From Coptis chinensis (Eukaryota; Streptophyta; Magnoliopsida; Ranunculales; Ranunculaceae), in NCBI GenBank assembly GCA_015680905.1, contig CM027380.1, forward strand, positions 37,440,001 to 37,504,000: DNA of 64,000 nt, read 5' to 3'. The notes under the pieces are model-generated. The model was not told the origin of the DNA, ran no database searches, and worked only from the letters and a program-made list of their open reading frames with translations. The first letter of the stretch is position 1; each line of letters opens with the position of its first letter. Of the stretch, positions 44,514-56,900 are shown one piece after another. The position numbers and the translations under genes were made by a program.

Positions 44514-47500
44514 CATTTACTATTTATACGGCTTGCTGTATCACTAAACGAATGGTAAGCACACTCCATATATATAAAGATAAGCACACTTGATGTGAGA
44601 GGGTACGAATTAAACTGGGCAGAAAGTTTAACAACAAATAAGTAAAGAGAATTGGTGTATGTGGATTCATATGTTTGCCACTTGCCATATATGTTTTGGA
44701 CTTTTGTCTATCAAAACTCACGGGTTGCAAATAACAATCAGTGTTACCTACTTACCTTTGGGTAAGGTCATCATACTTATTTTGTACTTCTTCAATTCTT
44801 CCTTTCAAATTTATTTGGGTATCAATTATGTTGGAGAATTTTTTATTAATGAGTTTCATATGCTTTTATACACGAGGCACTATAGTTTCTTTGATTGGCT
44901 AGAAAAAAGGTGATCTGTGATGTGTCCCATTGATGGAACAACTTGATGTTCATTTTTATTTTTATTATTATTTTTTTGACAGCTTATTATTTTATTATTT
45001 TTGATTTAATGTAACAAAAGAGTCGTCGTTAGAGCATCAACCATGGCTTTTCTACTAAAGGGTGGTGGGGTGTCTACATACAAGATTGTTTGTGCATCGA
45101 CTATTGGAGGTTTGGGCAAGCATCTAAGTTTGTAAGATAATTCTACCTGATAACATTAAGCTTTGATATTGTATATCTTATCAGTGTATGTGTATGTATT
45201 CCATCGGTTTGCTTTTTAAAGCCTTTGTTAGACGTATTCTCTTCAATTGATCCCATAAAGGATGAATTTTTTTTATAATTGACTATGTATATATATATTT
45301 ATATGGGACTGTATATATTTATTGGGTCCAAATGCAATATCCATCTTCAGATGCAATTAGGGGAAAATGCAATATCCACCTCCAAATAAATTAATTGGAG
45401 AATTGTGAATGGGAGCTCAATAGTGAACCAATTTATGCTTTGGCAACTGATTTATGCTTCAGCAATTAAGCATATGGATTGCTTGATTTATGATATTAAT
45501 GTATTGATTGCATTCTCTTAGCAGCCATGTAATTCAAATCCGTTCAATATGGACAACTCTTCCCAGCCAAGCTACCATGTCAGCAACAATATATTGCGTG
45601 ATCATTGAGAACGACAATGACAGCAACAAAGAAACCGTCATCAACACATGACTGAGGAATAACTTTCCCTAAGCAGAGAATGCAATCGTCTTCGTCAACA
45701 AGATAGAAAACTGCAAATGACTGATGAACGACCCTTGGTGTCATGCTTCTTGGCCTCAGTGGATTGTGGATATATAGCCAACTACAAAATCTTTCCAAAG
45801 CAAGTAAATTATGTTGGCAAATCCACCTAACGTAAATAATTCTCAGGGTGTGAGATGGAACCTAGCTTCTTGCAATGGGAAAACTTGGAATGATCGCAAA
45901 AATTCCATTTATAATGAGAATTAGTGATATATGAAATTTCTTCATCATAGTAAACATTTTGTTGCTATGAGTAAACATTCATAATTGACTGATTTCCTTC
46001 TGTTTGCATACACAGAAAACAAAGATATCACCTAAAGTAGAAGAGAAATGGTCGCAGGTATAAATTTTTGTACATATATATCCTTTAACTTTTTGAGGCA
46101 ACATAATTTAATATTCTCATCTTGCAATGTAAATATATATAATGATAATTGTTTTCTTCACACTGATCCAGGGACCGCATATGCTCAAGCAACATCGAAC
46201 AAGCTAAAAAAGAAAAAGTAGTTGACTTCTCCATGCTTTTAGCTTATTAGAGGACCTACAAGGAAGTGAGATCGGCTACTGACATTATGATTTGAGACTC
46301 CTTGGAAAGGCCCAAAACTGATAGTTTAGGTACACATTTTCTAAATTTCTTCTCCCTAACTCAGTCAATTTCAAGTTTGTTTGTTTGCCGTTTTTTTTTT
46401 TTTTCGATTTTCTCATCAAACTATCACTTCTATTACTGAAATACTTGGACATCAGTGTTATATTGTTTTTATGGAGAAGTTGTGCCCAAATATTATTTAT
46501 GCACCTCATAAATTCTTTTTTTGGGCATGAATTGTGAGCATTGAGCAACAATACTCTCTTATTAACTGCACAGAGACTAGGCGACTCACACTAGGTTGGT
46601 AAAGGAGTGTGCATTGCTAGCTATCCAAGCAGGTCTTGCTGCGAATTGAAACTTCTATTGGTCATCCAGAGCGGTTGCAATCCTGTCCTAAAGCAATTGT
46701 CTATTGAGCTATTAAAGTTGCGTAGTTTAAATTGCATTGTCACTATCTTCATTGCAAAATTCAAGCTCACGAGAACAATCCAATGAAACTGAATTTGTAC
46801 TTGATTGTATACACTCGATCATCCCTTCAGGGTGGGATGACAAAATGTTTCAATACTAGGTTGACTCCGATAAAATTTTCAGTGCCAGGCTGCCAGATGG
46901 TTTGATTGAGCTAGGTGACTATTGGGAGACGGAACTATGGTACCTAGATTGTTCTCCTGTGTATACTAAAATCCTGAATTTTGTGTCAGAGAAATGTAAA
47001 GTTTGTGTGTGAAGTTGGAAGAAAGTGGGATGGATATGGTCATATTGCCGAAACATAAGAAGTTTTATTAGATAAGGGAATTTATTACCAGGTCCCAAGT
47101 GTGGCATTGCAAATTAGAGCTTCATGTGTAAATATTTTTTATTCTTTTTTTGAGGTTCGATTGGGTACTGTGTTTTTGAAGTTGCGAAGAGCTATTGAAA
47201 TTCAGGCGTTTGTTTTCCTATTGATCATTTGGGTCTTTTGTATATTTTCTGTCTTCACTTGGTTTTAATTTCAGTTGAGGATTTTACTCTTTAATTAATT
47301 ATGGGTTTCTGATTCAATGATTATGGTTAAGTAGTGAACTGAGAAAAGTCGAAAAGGAACTTTGTTTTTGCTCTAGTAGCGTGATGTTTAGACGTGCAAC
47401 GCACGTGCATGATGCTAGTAGACTATAGTGTATGTTGTTGGTTACTGTTATAGAGTTCCTGAAATATGAGTGTTTGAAGAGGTGCTCCTTCCAATGTCGA

Positions 47501-48190
47501 TCACTATTCACTAATGACCTCATTCACCGCAATAGTACCCTCTTTTATCTCAGTTGTGACCTCTATCTCTAAGTACGCCTTTATTAGTCCAAGACTCATT
47601 CCAGAATTTTGAATCCCTTCCATCTGTTATGAATGAGTGAAAGACTATTGTTAAGAGTTAACAAGGTTCAATTCAAAACAACTGTAGAGGACAGTGTTTT
47701 GTGATAATGACTCACAAAATCATTTTCATTAATGAAGTAACTCACGGACCCAATATCTTCATTTTAATAACCCTCAAGGACAAAATAAGTTGGCCCGATT
47801 TATTTTATATTTCTTAAATACCACTTTTACCTTTTCCTGTTAATAAACAAAATTACGAGTGAAAAAACCCAAAACCATTTCTTCTCCAACTGACCTGACT
47901 TTTTTATTCATGACGCACCTCATCAAACTACAAATCGAATCCCTTCCCTGTTTTAATCAAACGAAATTACGAGAGAGAAAACCCAAAACCCCTTCCCTTT
48001 TTTAATCAAACGAAATTACGAGAGAAAAAACCTAAAACCAAAGTCGAGAAATAGACGAAGTTGTGTGAAGTTTCAGTTATTTTAAAGAAGTTGAACAAAG
48101 ATGGCAACCATTATCCAAAAAATCAAAGACATTGAAGATGAAGTATCACACCATTATCATTTTATTTATTTATTTTTTTAATTAAACCCT
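44514..48190. other. Intergenic stretch without a recognised gene
   Basis: AT-rich, with poly-T runs (46391-46406). The minus strand at 45798-45580 gives an open stretch with QSFAVFYLVDEDDCILCLGK, faintly like the C-terminus of a tRNA thiouridylase, but it is too short and isolated to call. A plus-strand stretch near 46890-46965 (ELGDYWETELWYLDCSPV) also looks exon-like without a recognised family. The repeated word ACGAAATTACGAGAGA lies at 47963 and 48011. Confidence 0.4.
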
Positions 48191-48193
48191 GGT

Positions 48194-48267
48194 GGATCTT
48201 TAGCTCAAATGGGCGAGCACTTTGGAGATATCCAAAGGTGATGGTGGTTCGATTCCACCAAGATCCA
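48194..48267 (+). tRNA. tRNA-like gene with abnormal anticodon loop (likely pseudo-tRNA)
   Basis: A cloverleaf can be drawn. The acceptor is GGATCTT/AAGATCC (7 perfect pairs), then TA, D-arm GCTC-AAATGGGC-GAGC, a CTTTG...CAAAG anticodon stem, GTGAT variable region, and T-arm GGTGG-TTCGATT-CCACC (5 perfect pairs) with A as discriminator. A-box-like (TAGCTCAAATGGGCGAG) and B-box (GGTTCGATTCC) promoters are present. The anticodon loop has 8 nt (GAGATATC) and no T in the usual place before an anticodon, so identity cannot be assigned. It may be an organelle-derived or degraded nuclear tRNA or a SINE head. Confidence 0.55.
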
Positions 48268-48294
48268 CTAAAATTTTAATGTTAATCAAACAAT

Positions 48295-49675
48295 GATTGT
48301 TCATTTTTTACTGTTGAACACGTATTGTTCATATCTGTTTTGGGTATAAACATTTATTGTTCATATTTGCTTTGGGTTCATGTTTTTTTGTTGGTATGAA
48401 CACGTATTTTTTATATCTGTTTTGGGTATGAACAATCAATGTTTATATATGTTTTGGGTATGAACATTTATTGTTTATATATGTTTTGGGTATGAACAAT
48501 CAATGCTCATATCTGTTTTTGGTTCATGTTTTTTTAAGTAGGTATGAACAATCAATGTTCATATATGTTTTGGGTATGAACAATCAATGTTCATGTCTGT
48601 TTTGGGTATGAAAAATCAATGTTCATGTCTGTTTTGGGTATGAACATTTATTGTTCATATATGTTTCGGGTATGAACAATCAATGTTCATATCTATTTTG
48701 GGTTCATGATTTTTTTGGGTCTGAACACAGATTGTTCATACCTAAAGAAGGTATAAACAATCAATGTTCATATCTGTTTTGGGTGTGAACATTTATTGTT
48801 CATATATGTTTTGTTCATACCTATTGTTTATAACTAATGTTCATAATTTGGGGTATGAACAGTTATTGTTCATATCTGTTTTAGGTTCATGTTTTCATAG
48901 CCACAATCAATGTTCATAGTTGATGTTCAGCATGGGTAGGTATGAACAATCAATGTTCATAACTGGATCAATGTTCATATTTGTTTTTGACTCGATCATG
49001 TTTTTTTTAAGTAGGTATGAACATTCAATGTTAATATATGTTTTGGGTATGAACATTTATTGTTCATATATGTTTTAGGTATGAACAATCAATGTTCATG
49101 TCTGTTTTGGGTATGAACATTTATTGTTCATATATGTTTTGGGTATGAACAATCAATGTTCATATCTGTTTTGGGTTCATGTTTTTTTTGGATATGAACA
49201 CGGACTGTTCATACCTAAAGAAGGTATGAACAATCAATGTTCATATCTGTTTTGGGTGTGAACATTTATTGTTCATATCTGTTTTGTTCATACCTATTGT
49301 TCATAGCTAATGTTCATAATTTGGGGTATGAACAGTTATTGTTCATATCTGTTTTGGGTTCATATTTTCATAGCCACAATCAATGTTCATAGTTGATGTT
49401 CAGCATGGGTAGGTATGAACAATCAATGTTCATACGTATTGTGGATATGAACAATTAATGTTCATAACTGGATCAATGTTCATACATGGATAGATATAAA
49501 CAATGTTTGTTCATAGCTCAAATAGGTATGAACACTCATTGTTCATAACTAATGTTTATAATTTGGGTTATGAACAATCAATGTTCATAACTATTGTTCA
49601 TACATGGATAGGTATGGACAATCATTGTTCATACCTATTGTAGGTATGAACAATCAATGTTCATAACCGGGTTGT
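48295..49675. repeat. Minisatellite of hairpin-forming ATGAACA...TGTTCAT units
   Basis: About 40 imperfect units of 30-36 bp over 1.4 kb. Units alternate ATGAACAATCAATGTTCAT and ATGAACATTTATTGTTCAT, separated by ATCTGTTTTGGGT or similar. Each unit is an inverted repeat with a 3-5 nt loop. A larger block (48722-48940) is repeated about 473 bp downstream (49195-49435), so the array grew partly by large-segment duplication. Confidence 0.92.
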
Positions 49676-50189
49676 TTCAGTTGGGTCAGGCCATTTATTT
49701 TTTTTCTTCAGGGGTATACTTGACATTTCATCTACCCGAGCCGTTCTTATTTCGCGTCAAGAGTAAACTTGAACTTTCATCCACCCGGTCTTTGTGAGTG
49801 ATTACAAAAATAACGTGTCCTCTAGAGTTCCTCTTTCGGCCGATTTGTGCTCTAAAGTCGCTCCGAGTAAGAGTTAATGTCGGCGCTAAGCCCATGAGCA
49901 GTCAAGTGGTACCACGATATATAGTCCAAAAAAACTTCTTTTCGAAGAGACGTTTATTTACCCATTCTGCCCAGAAGGACATGTCTTTGCTGACAAGTAA
50001 GAACATATATTTGGCAACCGCGGCCTGGTTCGATGATTTAAAATTAGTCACACCTACATCTCAAAAATTGGTCTACAGATACTCCGGTAACTCTGCCATG
50101 TGACCTTGTTGCCTTTTCTTTTAGCTTCAGTGCCATCCCATAGGAAACACGCGCTAAGCTACAGTGCTTGTTGGTGGCTTTAATAGTAG
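49676..50189. other. Spacer upstream of the RNase H-like pseudogene B
   Basis: An open frame at 49798-50103 (101 codons) has no recognised motif. It may belong to the non-LTR remnant that continues with the RNase H-like segment. Confidence 0.35.
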
Positions 50190-50590
50190 GCTAGTAGCTT
50201 TTGTAGTACCAGCCCCTTCAAGCGGTTGGCTTACTCTAAACAGAGATGAATCACTTAGGCGGAATGCTGCTGGGTATGGAGGTGTAATAACGAATGAAAC
50301 TGGTGAATTCCTCATTTCTTGTACTTGTGGTGGTACAGAGCGATATATCAGTGTGTTCTTTTAGATGGTAGTCATCCTGAAAGCGATTGAAGCTTCTGTG
50401 GAGTAGGCATAAACAAGTTAGGGATCTACTATGATTCATTATCAGCTGTCTGAATCATTATAGGGGAGATAACACCTACTTGGCGATTCAGGACTTTGGC
50501 ACAGGATATTAATGGAAAATGAAAAATGGTGTGGTAGACTTCAGGGATGTGCTCATTAGAACATATATTGACAAGGCAACTTGGTAGATG
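50190..50590 (+). pseudogene. RNase H-like (RVT_3) pseudogene, copy B
   Basis: The best preserved of three copies. WLTLNRDESLRRNAAGYGGV then GEFLISCTCGG covers the first strand-turn of the RNase H fold, although the catalytic Asp-Gly is read as Asp-Glu. After frame changes come LDGSHPES-like and IYYDSLSAVRIIIGEI, readable best in copy C. It is probably a LINE-derived RNase H domain duplicated together with CSLE. Confidence 0.7.
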
Positions 50591-50988
50591 ATCATCTAGC
50601 TAGCCTAAGTAGCAATGAGGATTGTATTTTGCTTCTGTGCAATCCCCTGCAAGAGGATCTGAAGTTTAAATTTATTAGTTTGGTACAACGCTTTGGGCAA
50701 GAAAATTGATTTGTGTTCGACTAATCGCTACAATTTAAGGTCGCTAGAAAATTGATTTGTATTCGACTAATCGCTGCTTTGCTTCTGCAACATCACTTAT
50801 TTGTCCAGTTCTTACTACTCGGAAAATACAAATCAGTGTTGCGAGCCATAACATTTACATAACTTTATTTTTCATAACGAGCTTTTGTACTCAATAGCAG
50901 TCTCTATGACTACCAAGAATTGAAAGTTACTCAAATTTAATTTTACAACTTCTTCTCTAATTTAATGAAAACGAAATTGAAATGTTGT
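50591..50988. other. CSLE B 3-prime flank
   Basis: Matches 5736-6097 and 62591-62950. It contains a local duplication of AGAAAATTGATTTGT (50698, 50746) that copy A lacks. Confidence 0.6.
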
Positions 50989-53900
50989 TTAGTACAAGAT
51001 TAAGAAACATGCTGTCAGAGATAAAACACTAGATTTAACCGTGACAGAGGTTGGCATGCGGCCATTGTCCTTGCGGAAGAAAAGTCCCCAGTATAAAGGT
51101 AGATTGAGAATAACTACAATCCCAGTTAGAAGTATTTGCAAGAACATTGATTGCAAATCATTGATATCTCTACTTTTAATTATTCTGTTGAGTCCCCCAA
51201 CTAAGCTAAACAAGTTGAGCAGTGCAAGTGTTGCTAGGATTGTAAACATGGGAGAAGAGTTTCCGAACTCAAAGATATCTTTTTCATACCTCTGGGACAC
51301 ATCCTGGTCAGCCACCTTGGCAGTGATCTCAAATGCTGAATCCGAATACCCAAGCAACTTGAAGCAGGTGTCAGTGAAGGCAAAGAAATAAGAAGTTGTT
51401 CTTTTATACATCCACATTCTTTGTTCATTCCACCAACTTTGAAATGTGCCGCCGGACAGAAGGAATTCAATTAAGCTATATGTGATTTCGGTTATGACCA
51501 CATATGCGAATGGTAAAAACCATGGGCTTGAAATCTGAAGGAAGAATGCACGTAGTTTGATTAGTTTATTAGCCTTGATATAAGATTCAACATTTGGATA
51601 TTAAAAATGAAAGAATAGGAAGAAGCAACAGCACGACAAAACAAGCTTCCTATCTTAATAATTGGTCTAAAAAACATCTATTGGAGTATAAAACCAAAAA
51701 CTATCTTTTAGATGTTAGCAGTTATCCTAACAGTTCCTTATTTGCACTTCAATGCTAACATACAAATACATAATTACGTATATAAGTGCGCCTAACAACC
51801 AAAGAAAAATTTACAAACCCAAAAAATCTAAACCAAAGAAAAACAGAAAAGACACTTACCCTTGGAAACAAGGAGACACCCTTGAGGAGAAAAAGGGGTG
51901 GAATGACACTATAATATAAGGTTGCTAAGCAGTTAGGAGCCCATAAACAGTAGCTACAATATCCCATCTGGAGTCCTAGTTTGATCCTTCCAACACCCTG
52001 TGATAAGGGACCATACTTGGATAGTATTATTTGAAAGTCACCTTCAGACCATCTCTTGTGTTGCACAAGTGTCTGAGCTAATGTGATCGGAGCAATACCA
52101 AAGAATCCAGTCCTTGTTGGATTGAAATAGACAGACTTCCATCCACGACATTGAATTGCTAGCCCAGTTATCACATCCTCAACAGGACAGCCATACTTTA
52201 ATCCCATCTGTATAAAGTTTTACTAAGTCAAAAGAAAGTATCATTCTACTGTGTGCGAGCCTAAGTATGAAATATAGACAGATATACTTACCTCTTTCCC
52301 CCATTCAGTCCCCTTCTCAGAGGTGCAATCTGCAAGGATCTTTGTCTGCACATCTAGTTCAGTTATACTTTCTTGTACTCTGTTGTCAATACTTTTCACA
52401 AATTCAAATTTATATTCCTCGCTGTACTTCCTCCCGCAGAGTGTCTCTCTCCTGTGAAAGCACCCAGTGCCAATATAGAGTGGCCCTCCAAAACCATCTA
52501 GACCCGGAAACTCCATCTTTTAAAAAATAAATAAAACAATAATAGTTCAGAGACGCACCAAAAAAATATACATCTTTAAAAAAAAATCATATAAAAAAAT
52601 AGTTCATAGACAGAAAATAAGAAAAAAAAATTGACAAAAATTCAATGTATGAAAGCTCTTCATGGTACTTACTTCCTGAATTACAGTTAAAGCACCACCA
52701 TAGATATCATTTTGGGTCAGATTGTTGAAGCACTGAGGATATTGTACAAAAGCAATCTCATGGCCTTGTTTTTCATCCATGAAGAAACACAATGCATCTC
52801 TCACCGATTCAGAGTTGTTGGAAGACATGTCACAGTCAACGTTCAGAATAATTGTCCCATTACTTATCTTTGATGACACCCTTATCTACATAAAAATGTT
52901 ATCAAATGTGAACTTCTAAGCATGTATGTTATCCATGAATTGTAACTACAAATGGTGTATTGATTCTAAGGCTTATATTAATTACCAACGCATTCATTGC
53001 TCCAGCTTTGAAGTTATGAGGGTGACTGGGTCTCTTCTCTCGCGCCAAGTAAACCAACGTTGGCAAAGGAACTCCATCAATATCAACGGCAGAAGGATTT
53101 CTTCTGTCAATTAGTACCTAAAGGAATAAAACAACGTTTACGCGTATGCTAAGGAAGTATGTTCATATCTACCGTGAAGCTGCGCTTGGAATATGTATGG
53201 TCTGGTACCTGAAGAATTGTTTGATGGTCACGTGGAGATGAAACTGAGTCCCATTCAGAGAATCCTTTGTATTTTATTCGAATATCTTCCGGAATTCGAC
53301 CCAACTTAGATGCTGTTTCAATTCGATGCTCCATCTCCTCATACAATTTCTATAATATGCAAAGGAAAAATGTATGCAAATGCAAAAAGGAAATAAAAAC
53401 AAGTGCAACACAGTAACACACTAAGCTTGTGAACTATTGCTAAGAATGAAGATTGAATTTGTTTAGACATACATATTGAAAGGTAGTGTGTTTGTGAGTT
53501 TGTCATCCATTCGATCTGTTTCAAGGTTGACTACTCTTATTCTTTTATGTAGGTTAGTAAAAACCTAACAAACTAGTAAATGAAATAATACATGAGGTGA
53601 AAATAAATGCCCAATTCTTCAAAAGTTTTTTAAAAATTGTCTTAGGTGAAGGATGGTATAGTCGTGTCTCATGTCTCTTGAGAATTGAGAATGTGCATGA
53701 GAATTGAGAATGTGCATATTGGTGCAGGAGCCGCCAGGAGGTGAAAATGCACACTTCTTCAAAAGCTTTTTAAAAATGATATAGTCGCGTACTCGTGTCT
53801 TATGTCTCTTGTAAACTGAGAATGTGCACATTGGCGCAGTATACCACTATCTATTATCTATTTAGGACTATATAATAGATACTGTCCTAAATAGATTTTT

Positions 53901-56900
53901 AAAAAAATAGTATCTATTTAGGACCATATAATGACTACCGAAAAAAAGAAAAATTAAGACCATATAATAACATAAAAAGAGTAACACTAGCAATAATCCT
54001 CCAAAACACGTACCTTAATGGACGACAGAACCTTATTATCAACAAGTGGGTCAGACTTTGTAGAAAAATAAGCAGATGGGGACCTTGGTTCGATGTTGAA
54101 CTTTTTGCTGAAAGGTATCCAGTGCTTGCCGAACTGAGAGGCCTCGAGGAGAGCATAGAAGGTCAAATCTGACCCACCATCGTCGGATACATACACACTC
54201 AACTTCTCAGTCGGGTAATTGTACGCCATAACTGATAAGACGGTGTTGATCGCCATCATAGGTGGCTCTATCGTTGGGTCCGCAGTACATACAAATATGT
54301 CTACACCCGGCAACTTGTCCTCATATCTGTTTCATCAACATTCAGGGTCTTTACATTTTTTTCATTTTTATTTTGTACAACACTTGAGGAGCTTTTTACT
54401 TTTTTCGTTTTTAAGCCTATCTCCAATCTTCAAACGTAACTATTAATAATTAGGTGTAATAATTGGTTGATGAGCACCTAACTTTTGGCAAGCATCTCCC
54501 ATAGACTAATTGTCAATAAATAAATAATTAATTAATTAATTAAAAATTGAAAAATTGAAAAATAAATAAAGAAGAAGAAGAAGAAGGACTATCTGTAAAA
54601 CATGAAGCTAGCTTACTGTTGAAGTATGTAAAGTATCCCACATTTCTATAAGTTTGGATATGTTTTTAGTAGTTGCTGTTTTGAGTAGCTTGACACCCAA
54701 GTAAGTCAAATATAAATAGATGAAACTATAGGCAGAGTATTAATAACTCTCTAACTCTATTATTCTCTCAGTCTCTCCTCCATTCTTCTCCTTCTTGGTT
54801 CCCCCATTACAATCATGTTTAAACTCTCCTAGTATCACCACTAATACTTACTAAGAAGGATCAAATTAAGGCTGCTTGGAGATTCAGTTATGGCAGCAGT
54901 AATAGAAAGCCAGATTCTCGACTAAATGAGAGGGGTGGTCATCGAGCTCTACCCAAACTAAGCTTTGACATGCTCAAGCTCGACTCGCACTCGACTTAGA
55001 GTTTAATATAGGGCTCAAGCTCGACTCATCCAGTTGTATTAATAGTTCGAGCTCGACTTGGCTCGACTCGCTTGGCACTCGAGCTCAAGCTCAGGTTCAA
55101 GCTCAACCTCAGTTTTGCTCGTTTGAACTCTAATTCGAACTCGAGCTCAAACTCGAAAAAAAAAGTGTCAGCAAAGACTACAATATAGAATTTAAGAGCA
55201 TTCTACCTATTTTTGGGAAAAAAAATTAATAAACCTGCAAATGCCATTGCATTACAATTCTATTTAAGATGGGAGTGCAAAACTAAAACTAGTATAATAC
55301 TAAAATCCAATACCTTCGTTGCTTTTACATCCTAGAAACCAAAAGTATTTTTATACCGATGCATCATTCATTGTGGGCCTAGTTTGTAAGCGAGTTGAGA
55401 AAACCTTAAAGGTGATGAGTTTATATTGGCTCAGCTGAAAGACTCGCACACTGACACTTTTGCGAGCGTGTGTGGATTCATCTAAACTGGTGTTTGCTCT
55501 TCATACATGTCCACCGGCATACTTTAGCATAATAGTCAAGCATTTTGACACCACATACTTTGCTCGACTCTTCAAAACATTATTATCGTGTCTAAATGCC
55601 CTGATTCTAGGAATCTCCAATAGTGTTTGTCTACACATCCTTTGTGACATGGTGGTCTCAACATCTATTGTGCTACAGATCTCATTAGTTTTGCATTTAT
55701 AGCATCTTGAGTCTAGACTGAGGAGCTTCATAACCACATTCTTAGAACCTACAATAGTACTCCTATGGGTGATGACTATGACTGTGTCTTTACTGATTTA
55801 CAACTTTGTCTTCCCGATATTGATCTCAATACTCTAACCTTAAATGTTTTCACCCCCCCCCCCCCTCTAAACCACAACATGTGTTGGCTGAAGCATACTT
55901 TGGTAAGATTATTAGAGAATTTGAGTTGTCAGCTCATTAGAAGGATATGTTGTTGATTGTTCGAGGTCTGAACACGTGAAAGACTTCCTCATTGTTATCC
56001 CTATGGAGTCTTGGACATCGTATGTCTCCGATTGAATATCAAGCCATCATCTGTTACTGGCTCATGATCCCTTTGTATACAGATGACAATCATTGTCCTG
56101 TGTGCAAAATGAGTTGTCTTGATGCATTTGGGGACCACACAACTCAGTGCAGGTATTTCCCTAGATTTAAATACAGGCATGACCACGTGCGAAATGTTTT
56201 GTATGATGTGGTTTGGTGGGTTGGTATACAGGTGAAGAAGGAGGCTCCGATTAACTTCCTTAGCGACCTTAGAGAGGGCAGATCGATGCTCCGATCGACA
56301 AATGTGTTGATTTATAACTGGTTTGATGGTAAACATGCATGTGTTGACGTTATTGAAGTTTCTCCAATGGTGGGTTTGGGAATGGAGACTTCTGTGTAGG
56401 AGAAGCAACTAATAGCGCAGCTGTAGCAACAGGTGGTCTGGAGAAACACGAAGGAGCATGTATTGATCTGCTTAGGAGGGTGCAAAAAGTAATGGATAAC
56501 AATGTGATGACTGCTGGTTCCAATGAATATGTGTTTAGAAAGATTGGGTTTGCTATTCAAAAAGGTCTTGCAGCTCAATTCATTGCGCGCTTGACCTGCA
56601 CATCCTTTGTATGATTTATTTTGGAAATATAATTAATTATATTCTTTTGTCAAAAAAAAAACGTGTTCATAGTCCTTTTCGAGGCCGTCACGGATGCACT
56701 TATGAGATAAACGGTAGTGGGTTTACTATTCCCTATATTTTCATGCATTTCGATAAACAGCGCATGGATTGTCAGTTGAGTATCGATAGGATATGAAATG
56801 AACTTAGGATGACCGTGAACTATATTTGTCACTGGAGAACTCCTTAAAGTCATACGACAAATGGATTTGTTGTCTTTGACTTTGCAACCACGCACTTGGT

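Noticed and set aside
45580-45798. Possible fragment of a tRNA thiouridylase C-terminus
   Set aside because: Only a faint resemblance over about 30 residues, with no catalytic part, so not annotated as a gene.
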